Source of the DNA: Arthrobacter sp. Bi83
Lineage (GTDB): Bacteria; Actinomycetota; Actinomycetes; Actinomycetales; Micrococcaceae
Direction: 5' to 3'
DNA length: 64,000 nucleotides
NCBI RefSeq assembly: GCF_918698095.1
Contig: NZ_CAKKLY010000006.1
Span: 60,024 to 124,023 of the forward strand
In this document: piece by piece, positions 16,534 through 24,249 of the stretch
Layout: the number at the start of each line of letters is the position of its first letter
Position numbering within the stretch: position 1 is the first letter of the stretch
The notes under the pieces: model-generated
The model's database searches: none
Told to the model about the DNA's origin: nothing
Seen by the model: the letters and a program-made list of their open reading frames with translations, nothing else
Made by a program: the position numbers and the translations under genes

Positions 16534-17094
16534 ATGGCCAAACTGATCTACTCGGGAATCATGTCGCTCGACGGCTACACAGCGGACCGGGACGGGAACT
16601 TCGACTGGAGCGTCCCGGACGAGGAAGTGCACACCTTCGTCAACGAGCGCCAGCGGGATGTCGGCACCCATCTCTACGGCCGGCGGCTCTACGAAGTCAT
16701 GCTCGCCTGGGAGGATCCCGGCGCCTTCACCGGCGAACCGCCCTATGTCCAGGAATTCGCGCAACTCTGGAAGGCAGCAGACAAGGTGGTGTACTCCCGA
16801 ACGCTGCAGAATCCCGCCAGCGCGCGGACCCGGATCGAACGGGAGTTCAGTGCCGATGCGGTCAGCCGGCTCAAGACGGAAGCCGGCCAGGACCTGGCGG
16901 TGGGCGGCCCGGAGCTCGCAGCCTCTGCCATCAGGGCGGGGCTGGTGGACGAGTTCCAGATGTTCGTCTCGCCCGTGGCCGTTGGCGGCGGCAAGAGGTA
17001 CCTCCCCGACGACGTCCGCCTGAACCTTGAGCTGCTCGAAGAACGGCGGTTCGGCAACGGCGTCGTGTTCCTCCGCTACGGCAACCGCACCTGA
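16534..17094 (+). CDS. dihydrofolate reductase family protein (RibD C-terminal-like)
   Basis: A 186-residue protein of the RibD_C/DHFR fold. MAKLIYSGIMSLDGYTADRDGNFDW is the family start, YGRRLYEVM and VGGPELAASAIRAGLVDEF mark the NADPH-binding strand, and SPVAVGGGKRYLP is the conserved C-terminal motif. It is not the housekeeping FolA, which lies at 50538-51122. A GGGAGG ribosome site precedes the ATG. It probably reduces a pterin- or flavin-like compound with NADPH; the substrate is unknown. Confidence 0.85.
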   Translation: MAKLIYSGIMSLDGYTADRDGNFDWSVPDEEVHTFVNERQRDVGTHLYGRRLYEVMLAWEDPGAFTGEPPYVQEFAQLWKAADKVVYSRTLQNPASARTRIEREFSADAVSRLKTEAGQDLAVGGPELAASAIRAGLVDEFQMFVSPVAVGGGKRYLPDDVRLNLELLEERRFGNGVVFLRYGNRT

Positions 17095-17173
17095 CGCGTG
17101 CCGGCACGCAACCTCGCGCAGCCACAAAAGCGTGTGCTGGGACAAAACCCCGCGCTGGGACAGAATGGGAGGC

Positions 17174-17833
17174 ATGACCCGAATCGCAATCATCGGCGGC
17201 CACGGCAAAGTGGCCCTCCAGCTGTCCGCCCTTCTCACCGGAGAGGGGCACAGCGTCACCTCCATCATCCGCAACCCCGATCACGCCGCGGACGTCGCAG
17301 CGACCGGCGCGTCGCCGTCGGTGCTTGACGTTGAAAATTCGACGACGGCGGAAATCGCCGCCGGGCTCCGGAACCACGACGCCGTGGTCTGGTCAGCCGG
17401 CGCCGGGGGAGGGAACCCGGAACGCACCTTGGCGGTGGACCGCGACGCCGCCATCCGCTCCATGGACGCCGCTACGGAGGCTGGTGTGCGCCGCTACGTC
17501 ATGGTCTCCTACTTCGGTGCGGGCCCCAACCATGGCGTGCCGGCCGGCCACAGCTTCCATGCCTACGCCGAGGCCAAGGCGGCGGCAGATGAATACCTGC
17601 GCGGCAGCTCGCTGTCCTGGACCATCCTCGGCCCCGGTTCACTGACCGACGGCCCCGGGAACGGCCTGATCGACGTGGACCCCGCCGACGCCGCCTCCGG
17701 AACCAACACGTCCCGGGCCAACGTGGCCATCGTCGCCGCGGCCGTGCTGGACCTGCCGGGATGCGCAGGCCGGACCATCGAGTTCCGGGACGGCACCCTC
17801 CCGGTCTCGGCCGCACTGGAGCCGGTCAAGTAG
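17174..17833 (+). CDS. NAD(P)-binding SDR-like protein (NmrA/YwnB type)
   Basis: A 219-residue atypical SDR with an N-terminal Rossmann motif IAIIGGHGKVA (about 4-14) and YVMVSYFGAGPN as the active-site region, where the usual Tyr-x-x-x-Lys is replaced by YAEAKAAADEYLR. It resembles NAD(P)H-binding family-13 proteins such as YwnB. GGGAGG precedes the ATG, and CAGAAT 7 nt upstream is also a weak leaderless -10. It could be a redox sensor or epimerase-like enzyme. Confidence 0.8.
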   Translation: MTRIAIIGGHGKVALQLSALLTGEGHSVTSIIRNPDHAADVAATGASPSVLDVENSTTAEIAAGLRNHDAVVWSAGAGGGNPERTLAVDRDAAIRSMDAATEAGVRRYVMVSYFGAGPNHGVPAGHSFHAYAEAKAAADEYLRGSSLSWTILGPGSLTDGPGNGLIDVDPADAASGTNTSRANVAIVAAAVLDLPGCAGRTIEFRDGTLPVSAALEPVK

Positions 17834-17970
17834 CGCCGGCGGAGCGGCGGCAGGCCCCTCGGGGCGGCCGCCGTCGAAGAGTGCGGCCCGGCCCCCGGTA
17901 GGGTGGAATCGCACGGTTCGCCCTCCGGCTTCGGGGGCGCAGGGCCCAACACTCCGGGGAAAGTGAGCAC

Positions 17971-19542
17971 ATGGACCAGCTGGCACTCATTATCGGACTG
18001 CTGCTCGCCACGGTGGTGGCTGTAGGCCTGGGGGACCGGCTGCGGCTGCCTTACCCGGTCCTGATGCTCCTGCTGGCCGTGGCGCTGACTTTCATCCCCG
18101 GTTTCCCCGACCTGGAGATCTCGCCGGAGCTGATCCTGCCCATCTTCCTGCCGCCACTGCTGTTCGCCACCGCCCAACGCAGTTCCTGGGCGGTGTTCCG
18201 GGTCCGCTGGCGCACGCTCATCATGCTCGCGGTGGCCCTCGTGGTGATTTCCACCGCGGTGGTAGCCGGCGCCGCGTGGCTCATGATCCCGGGCATCGGC
18301 GTCCCCGCCGCCATCGCACTCGGCGCCATGGTGGCTCCGCCGGACCCGGTGGCGGTCGAGTCGGTTGCCGGCCGCGTCCGCATGCCCCGCCGCCTGATCA
18401 CAGTGCTGCAGAGCGAAGGCCTCTTCAACGACGCCGCGGCCATCGTCATCTTCCAGGCCGCCGTCGCTGCAGCTGTTGGCGGCACCAGGATAGGACCCGA
18501 CGTCGTCCTGCTGTTTGTGGTGGGCGCTGCCCTTGCGGTCGTGGTCGGGATCGCCATGGGCTGGCTGACGTCGCTGATCACCCGGCTCGTGCAATCGATG
18601 GTCGCCCGCAGCGCAGTCACCCTGGTGGTGCCGTTTGCCGCCTACATCCTGGCGGAAGAATTCCACGCGTCCGGTGTTATCGCCGTCGTGGTCACCGCCC
18701 TGGAGATGCAGCGGCACTCCCGCCCGCAGGACGCCGCCGAGCGGGTGACCCGGACGGCCTTCTGGGACGTGGTGGAGCTCCTCGTGACCGGACTGGCGTT
18801 CGGCCTCGTGGGCCTCGAAATCCAGGACGTCGTCCGCAAGGAAGGTGCCGGCATCCTCGGCATGGTGGGCACCGCCGTCGTGGTCTGCATCCTGGTGTTC
18901 GCCGTGCGGTTCGGCTGGCTCGGCCTGCTGGCCCTGTCGGCGCGCAAGCGCAAGAACCTGCTGCAGCCCACCTCCGCCAAAGAGGTGCTGATCCTGACCT
19001 GGTGCGGGATGCGCGGACTCGCTACCCTGGCCCTCGCGCTGGCTCTCCCGCTCACGCTTGCGGACGGCACGCCGTTCCCGGCGCGGGACGAGCTGCTGGT
19101 CATTGCCTGCGCGGTGCTGCTCGCCACGCTGGTCCTGCCGGGGCTCACGCTGCCCTGGCTGATGCGCGTCCTGAAGGCGTCCCAGGACGGAACCGAGGAG
19201 CGGGACGCGGCCCGGCTTCTGGCCAGGCGGGCCCAGGCGGCCGCCGTGGCGGCGCTCAAGGACACCGAGCTGATGAAGGAGCTGCCGCCGGAGAAGGTTG
19301 CGCTGGTGAAGGAAAAGATGACGCGGCTGCACGCCGAGCTGCTGGATGGCAGCCTCCGCAACGAGAGCCTGGCCGAGAAACGCGAGCGCGGCAGGGAGCT
19401 GGCCATCGCAGTCCAGACCATCGCCCTGGACGCCGCCCGGCAGGAAGTGGTGGCCGCGCGCAACGAGGCCGACATGGACCCGGAGGTCGCGGACAGGGTG
19501 CTCCGCCAGCTCGACCTGCGGACCATGATCATGCCGGAATAG
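17971..19542 (+). CDS. CPA1-family Na+/H+ antiporter
   Basis: A 523-residue antiporter with about 12 transmembrane segments to residue 400 and a charged cytosolic tail of about 120 residues. The ion-binding motifs are GAMVAPPDPVAVE (about 124-136, with the paired Pro-Asp) and SEGLFNDAAAIV (about 149-160, ND motif). It exchanges Na+ or K+ for protons in pH and salt homeostasis. The tail contains a helical, Glu/Arg-rich coiled segment. GGGGAAAG precedes the ATG. The ROK gene converges on it with 18 bp between. Confidence 0.9.
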   Translation: MDQLALIIGLLLATVVAVGLGDRLRLPYPVLMLLLAVALTFIPGFPDLEISPELILPIFLPPLLFATAQRSSWAVFRVRWRTLIMLAVALVVISTAVVAGAAWLMIPGIGVPAAIALGAMVAPPDPVAVESVAGRVRMPRRLITVLQSEGLFNDAAAIVIFQAAVAAAVGGTRIGPDVVLLFVVGAALAVVVGIAMGWLTSLITRLVQSMVARSAVTLVVPFAAYILAEEFHASGVIAVVVTALEMQRHSRPQDAAERVTRTAFWDVVELLVTGLAFGLVGLEIQDVVRKEGAGILGMVGTAVVVCILVFAVRFGWLGLLALSARKRKNLLQPTSAKEVLILTWCGMRGLATLALALALPLTLADGTPFPARDELLVIACAVLLATLVLPGLTLPWLMRVLKASQDGTEERDAARLLARRAQAAAVAALKDTELMKELPPEKVALVKEKMTRLHAELLDGSLRNESLAEKRERGRELAIAVQTIALDAARQEVVAARNEADMDPEVADRVLRQLDLRTMIMPE

Positions 19543-19560
19543 GCTATTCAGGCAGGGGAC

Positions 19561-20763
19561 TTAGGCCGGGACGGACAGCTCCAGGTCCAGGGTGTTTTTC
19601 TCCACGTAGTCCAGGGCGCACCTGACGGCACCCACCGTCACGATTGAGTCGCCCAGCGGGGAAACCGCCACCCGCGGCGGCGTCGCAGTGAACTCGGTCA
19701 GGCGTTCGGCGATCGGCCCAAGCAGCACACCCGCGGAATTTGCCACTGCGCCTCCGATGACCACCAGCTCCGGGTTGATGACCGTGGCCACGGCGCCAAT
19801 CACCCGGGCCATCCTGTCGGCCAGCCTGTCGAGGATTTGCAAAGCCACTGCATCGCCCGCAGCGGCCGCGGCGAAAACATGTTCCGCTTCGGCGCCCTCC
19901 CGGGCATGCTCGCGGAGCGAGGTCTTGGCCCGCCCGGCAAGGGCCTCCCCTGCCCAGACACGCGCCAGGGTGGCAATCCCGAAGGTGTCGCCCACGCCCT
20001 CGACCATGTCGAGGAACGCCAGCTCGCCGGCGCCGCCGCCGCTGCCGTGCAGCAGCCGCCCGCCGTCGATCACTCCGGAACCGAAGCGTTCACTGGCCAG
20101 GATGACGACGACGTCGTCCACACCCGCCGCTGCGCCCCGCCAGCGGTCGCCGAGGGCCGCGAGGTTGGCGTCGTTTTCGAGCAGTACTGTCCACCCGCGG
20201 AGATCTTTCAGCGCGGCCTTGAGGCCGACGTCGAACAGACCCCAGAAGTGCTGGGCCGCCAGCACATTTCCGTGACGATCCACCGGCGCGGCGATGCCCG
20301 CGCAGACAGCGAGGACCGACTCGGGGGCAGCTCCCACACTGTGCAGCGCCGTCATGGCTGTCCGGTCAATGACGGCTATGCGTTCCTGAGCCGAGATTTC
20401 GGCGCCGGCGAACGGCTGGCTGGACCGCCCCAGCGTCATACCGCGGAGATCGGACACCACCACTGTGGCCTTGGAGACGCCCACGTCCATGCCAAGGACG
20501 TAGCCGGCGCGCTCGTTGAGCTCGAACCGGCGTGCCGGCCGGCCTTTCTGATAGCCGCCGAACGCGCGCTGGTTTTCCAGCTCCCTGATCCAGCCCCGCT
20601 CCATAAGGTCTTCGCACACCGAAATGGCCGTGGCCCGCGTGAGCCCGGTGGACTGCATGACTTCCGTGACCGTCACCGCCTCGGAGGCCCGCATGAAGTC
20701 CAGGACCGCACCGGCGCTCACGCGCCGCAGCAGCTGGGGCGTTGCCGCCGTCATTTCAGACAT
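19561..20763 (-). CDS. ROK-family transcriptional repressor
   Basis: A 400-residue ROK regulator: winged helix at 10-70 (VTEVMQSTGLTRATAISVCEDLMERGW), then an ASKHA sugar-kinase-like domain with GMDVGVSKATVVVSD, VCAGIAAPVD, LENDANLAALGD and GSGVIDGGRLLHGSGGGAGEL. The Cys-rich zinc motif found in most ROK proteins (CxCGxxGCxE) is missing; the corresponding stretch, EGVGDTFG, has no Cys. The start has GGGAGGT upstream. It is divergent from the sugar ABC operon and is its likely repressor, released by a mono- or oligosaccharide. Confidence 0.9.
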   Translation of the reverse strand: MSEMTAATPQLLRRVSAGAVLDFMRASEAVTVTEVMQSTGLTRATAISVCEDLMERGWIRELENQRAFGGYQKGRPARRFELNERAGYVLGMDVGVSKATVVVSDLRGMTLGRSSQPFAGAEISAQERIAVIDRTAMTALHSVGAAPESVLAVCAGIAAPVDRHGNVLAAQHFWGLFDVGLKAALKDLRGWTVLLENDANLAALGDRWRGAAAGVDDVVVILASERFGSGVIDGGRLLHGSGGGAGELAFLDMVEGVGDTFGIATLARVWAGEALAGRAKTSLREHAREGAEAEHVFAAAAAGDAVALQILDRLADRMARVIGAVATVINPELVVIGGAVANSAGVLLGPIAERLTEFTATPPRVAVSPLGDSIVTVGAVRCALDYVEKNTLDLELSVPA

Positions 20764-20910
20764 GGTGTTGACCTCCCTGTGCTTTGCACCACATAATACT
20801 TGAGGAACTAAATTTAGATTCCATATAAACTTAGAGCGTGTGGGCCGGACGGCCGCCGACCACTGGCTTTTCTTCCAGACATTCACCCAGCCTTTTGCAA
20901 AGGAGGAACC
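20764..20910. promoter_or_regulatory. Divergent control region with ROK-type palindrome
   Basis: The AT-rich stretch 20790-20835 between the ROK gene and the sugar ABC operon contains the 10-bp palindrome CTAAATTTAG (20808-20817) flanked by GGAA and TTCC, and a related AAACTTAG at 20827. TA-rich palindromes are usual ROK binding sites, so this is the probable operator for both directions. Confidence 0.6.
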
Positions 20911-20991
20911 GTGAACAGCATCCTGAAGCAGCGCCCGCCCGGACCCCAGCCCGAATCCCGCCAGGCCCGCACGTCGGCCTCTGCCCTGTGA
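20911..20991 (+). CDS. 26-residue leader ORF coupled to the sugar-binding protein
   Basis: GTG at 20911 follows the strongest ribosome site of the region (AAAGGAGG, 5 nt spacing). The ORF encodes a basic, Pro/Gln-rich 26-residue peptide (starts VNSILKQRPPG, ends TSASAL). Its TGA (20989-20991) overlaps the GTG start of the binding-protein gene (20988), which has no good ribosome site of its own. This looks like translational coupling. It could instead be a decayed former start of the binding protein, since the frame differs. Confidence 0.55.
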   Translation: MNSILKQRPPGPQPESRQARTSASAL

Positions 20992-22277
20992 GCGCCGCCC
21001 CGCTTAGCAGGCGCGCGCTGCTGAAGGCCGCGGGCCTCGCCGGCGCCGCCTTCATGGCCCCCCTCTCCGGCTGCGGCGCCACGCCCAGCACCCAGAACGG
21101 CGTCACCACGCTGCGGTTCATGCAGAACAAGCCCGAAGTGGTGGACTACTTCAACCAGGTAATCAAGGACTTCGAGGCACTGAACCCGGACATCCGCGTG
21201 GTCCAGGACTTCAACGAGGGCAACTTTGTTCCGGGACTGGTCCGCAACGATCCGCCGGACGTTGTGACCCGCGGCTTCGCGCAGGCCACCGCAGACTTCG
21301 TCAGGAAGGGCATCTTCGCCGACCTTTCGGACATGCCCGTGGCTGCCACCATCGATCCGAAGATGCAGGACCTCGTCAGCTCCTGGGGCCAGTACAACGG
21401 CAACGAGATCAGTGCCCTGCCGTTCTCCCTGGCGGCCGCCGGCGTCATTTACAACCGCGACATTTTCGAGGCGCAGGGCGTCTCCGTACCCACCACTTGG
21501 GACGAGTTCGTGGCGGCCTGCGAAAAGTTCAAGGCGGCCGGCATCGCGCCGATCTATGGAACGTTCAAGGACCCCTGGACCCTCGCCCAGGGCATGTTCG
21601 ACTACGTGTCCGGCGGTGCTCTGGATGTCGCGAAATTCTTCACAAAGCTCAACGCCAAGGGTGCAGACATCACCGCGGACGCCCCTGAGTCGTTTGCCAG
21701 CAACTTCGGACCGGCACTGCCCAAAATGCTCCAGCTGGCGTCCTTCGCGCAGAACGGAGCTGCCAGCAAGAACTATGCAGACGGCAACGCCGCCTTCGCC
21801 AAAGGCCAGGCGGCCATGTACCTGCAGGGTCCGTGGGCCCTCTCCCAGCTGGTCGCGGCCAATAAGGACATCAGGCTCGGAAGCTTCCCGCTGCCGGTGA
21901 CGAACAACCCGGACGAGACCAAGGCCCGCGTGAACGTGGACATGGCGCTCTCCATCACCCGCAACACGCCGAACATGGCTGCCGCCCAGCGGTTCGTCAA
22001 CTACCTGCTCGCGCCGTCAGTAGTCAACACCTACAACGAGAAGAACGCTGCGTTCTCGCCGCTCAAGGACGCTCCCGCCGTCAGCAATCCGCAGATCAGC
22101 GGGCTGGGCGCAGCGGTCGATGAGGCGCGCTACTTCCAGGGCGCTACCACCTACTTCCCGCCGTCGGTGCCGCTGAACAACTACATCCAGTCCTTCGTGT
22201 ACAGCAAGAACGGCGAGCAGTTCCTGTCCGCCCTCGACGACGAATGGCGCCGCGTCGCCGAACGCACCGCGGTCTGA
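20988..22277 (+). CDS. sugar ABC transporter substrate-binding lipoprotein
   Basis: A 429-residue extracellular solute-binding protein (family 1, maltose/oligosaccharide type). The N-terminus has SRRALLKAAG (twin-Arg) and the lipobox PLSGC with lipidated Cys29, so it is likely a Tat-exported lipoprotein. DVVTRGFAQATADFVRKGIFADL, LPFSLAAAGVIYNRDIFEA and AMYLQGPWALSQL are hallmark regions. The start GTG overlaps the leader ORF stop. First structural gene of the ABC operon, followed by two permeases and an alpha-glucosidase, so the ligand is probably an alpha-glucoside. Confidence 0.9.
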   Translation: MSAAPLSRRALLKAAGLAGAAFMAPLSGCGATPSTQNGVTTLRFMQNKPEVVDYFNQVIKDFEALNPDIRVVQDFNEGNFVPGLVRNDPPDVVTRGFAQATADFVRKGIFADLSDMPVAATIDPKMQDLVSSWGQYNGNEISALPFSLAAAGVIYNRDIFEAQGVSVPTTWDEFVAACEKFKAAGIAPIYGTFKDPWTLAQGMFDYVSGGALDVAKFFTKLNAKGADITADAPESFASNFGPALPKMLQLASFAQNGAASKNYADGNAAFAKGQAAMYLQGPWALSQLVAANKDIRLGSFPLPVTNNPDETKARVNVDMALSITRNTPNMAAAQRFVNYLLAPSVVNTYNEKNAAFSPLKDAPAVSNPQISGLGAAVDEARYFQGATTYFPPSVPLNNYIQSFVYSKNGEQFLSALDDEWRRVAERTAV

Positions 22278-22304
22278 CCCCCCACCCCGAATCCAGGAGC
22301 CTTC

Positions 22305-23258
22305 ATGACTACAACATCCCGGGTGGCCCAGACAGCCCGTCCCGCAGGACGCAAGAGACCGACTTCCGCCCCTGCCAGCCCCCAAAGATTCCGGTCCAAG
22401 CACAAGATCGACCCCGCGTACTACTGGATGGTGGTGCCCGTACTGGCGCTGTTCGCCTTCTTTATCACCCTGCCGGCACTCGTGGGCGTCTTCTTCAGCC
22501 TCACGAACTATGCCGGCTACGGTGACTGGAAGTTCATCGGACTGTCCAATTACGTTAATATCTTCAAGGACCCGGCGATACTGCAGTCCTACATCTTCAC
22601 GTTCGTGTTCGCCCTGACCACCACCGTGGTGGTCAACGTCGTGGCGCTCGCCATCGCCCTTGGCCTCAACGCCAAGATCAAGTGGCGCACCGGCATGCGC
22701 ACCGTGTTCTTCATCCCCATGGTGCTCTCCGCCCTGATTGTCTCCTTTGTGTTCAACTACCTGTTCTCCAACACCCTCCCGGTGCTGGCTGAACAGTTCG
22801 GCTTCACGCCGCTGGCCACGAGCATCCTCGCCAACGAGAACCTTGCCTGGCTGGCCATCGTGATCGTCACCGTGTGGCAGGCAGCGCCCGGCGCCACCAT
22901 CATCTACCTGGCCGGCCTCCAGAGCGTGCCGTCCGAGGTCTATGAAGCCGCGGACCTCGACGGCGCGGGCAGTTTCCGGCAGTTCCACAGCCTGACACTG
23001 CCGCTGATCATGGGGTACCTCGTGATCAATGTGATCCTCGGGTTCAAGGGCTTCCTCGGAACCTACGAGATCATCGTTGGCCTCACCGGCGGCGGTCCCG
23101 GCATGGCAACGCAGTCGGTGGCAATGCGCATCTTCTCCGGCTTCACGGGCGGCGATTATTCCTACCAGATGGCGAACGCCGTCATCTACTTCCTGATCAC
23201 CTTGTTGATCTCCGTTATCCAGCTGCGCCTCATCCAGCGCCGGGGGGTTTCTCTCTAA
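22305..23258 (+). CDS. sugar ABC transporter permease (MalF-like)
   Basis: A 317-residue inner-membrane permease with six main transmembrane helices and a basic, Arg/Lys/Pro-rich N-terminal tail. The EAA loop for ATPase contact reads EVYEAADLDGAGSFRQFHSLTLP (about 210-232). It forms the channel with the next permease. Its stop overlaps the next ATG (TAATG). Confidence 0.9.
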   Translation: MTTTSRVAQTARPAGRKRPTSAPASPQRFRSKHKIDPAYYWMVVPVLALFAFFITLPALVGVFFSLTNYAGYGDWKFIGLSNYVNIFKDPAILQSYIFTFVFALTTTVVVNVVALAIALGLNAKIKWRTGMRTVFFIPMVLSALIVSFVFNYLFSNTLPVLAEQFGFTPLATSILANENLAWLAIVIVTVWQAAPGATIIYLAGLQSVPSEVYEAADLDGAGSFRQFHSLTLPLIMGYLVINVILGFKGFLGTYEIIVGLTGGGPGMATQSVAMRIFSGFTGGDYSYQMANAVIYFLITLLISVIQLRLIQRRGVSL

Positions 23259-24196
23259 TGACCGCATCCACACTTCCAGAGCCCATTGCCAGGGCAGCGG
23301 CGTCCACCGGCATCAAGTACGGCTTCCGCAGGCCCGGGTCCTCGCCCGCGGGTAAAACCCGCCGCTCCAACCGCGAAGGCTTCAAGATCAACTGGTGGCT
23401 CACTGCCCTGATGGTGGTTGCCTCGCTGACCGTCCTGCTGCCGCTGTACTTCACCGTGGCCATGGCGCTGAAGTCGCCGGACCAGATCGGCACCGGTACT
23501 GGCCTGGAATGGCCAAACCCGATGAACTGGGAAAACTTCGTCGCCGCCTACGTGGCCACCAACTTCCCGCGGGCCTTCATGTCCACGGCGTTCGTCACCG
23601 TGTTCAGCGTCCTGGGGTCCCTGGCCTGCAGCTCACTCGTTGCCTACGCAATTGCCCGGAACTGGAACCGGAAGTTCTTCCGCGGCTCCTTCGTGTACCT
23701 GCTCTCCGCCATGTTCATCCCGTTCCCGGTGATCATCCTGCCCCTGATCAAGCAGACAGCACTGCTTGGCCTGGACAACCCGGCCGGCGTCGTGTTCCTG
23801 CACGTCCTTGGCGGCATCTCCTTCAACACGCTGCTGTACATCGCCTTCGTCCGCTCCATCCCGGTGGAACTGGAGGAATCGGCCCGTATGGACGGGGCCA
23901 CCACGTGGCAGGTGTTCCGTAAGATCATCTTCCCGCTGCTGGCTCCGATGAACGCCACGGTGGGCATCTTCGCTTTCCTTGGCTCGTGGAACGACTTCCT
24001 GCTGCCCCAGATGATGATCGCGGACCCTGCCCTGCAGACCCTTCCCGTGGTGCAGATGCTTTTCCAGGGCGAATTCAACACCAACTACAGCCTCGCATTC
24101 GCGTCCTACCTGATGGCCATGGCACCCACCCTGGTGGTTTACATCCTGGCCCAGCGGTGGGTACTCTCCGGAGTTATGCGCGGGGCCGTCAAATAG
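23258..24196 (+). CDS. sugar ABC transporter permease (MalG-like)
   Basis: A 312-residue permease with six transmembrane helices and an EAA loop ELEESARMDGATTWQVFRKIIFP (about 203-225). The C-terminus reads QRWVLSGVMRGAVK, typical of MalG-type subunits. It pairs with the MalF-like protein. No ATPase gene follows, so the complex presumably borrows a shared ATPase encoded elsewhere (MsiK/MalK type). Confidence 0.9.
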   Translation: MTASTLPEPIARAAASTGIKYGFRRPGSSPAGKTRRSNREGFKINWWLTALMVVASLTVLLPLYFTVAMALKSPDQIGTGTGLEWPNPMNWENFVAAYVATNFPRAFMSTAFVTVFSVLGSLACSSLVAYAIARNWNRKFFRGSFVYLLSAMFIPFPVIILPLIKQTALLGLDNPAGVVFLHVLGGISFNTLLYIAFVRSIPVELEESARMDGATTWQVFRKIIFPLLAPMNATVGIFAFLGSWNDFLLPQMMIADPALQTLPVVQMLFQGEFNTNYSLAFASYLMAMAPTLVVYILAQRWVLSGVMRGAVK

Positions 24197-24249
24197 ACCC
24201 AACTTTCCCAATCCAGCACCAACCGCAACCACAAGAAAAGGATCATCCC

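Noticed and set aside
17563..19332. 589-codon minus-strand frame opposite the CPA1 antiporter
   Set aside because: Shadow frame; strongly His/Gln/Arg-biased and spans two real genes.
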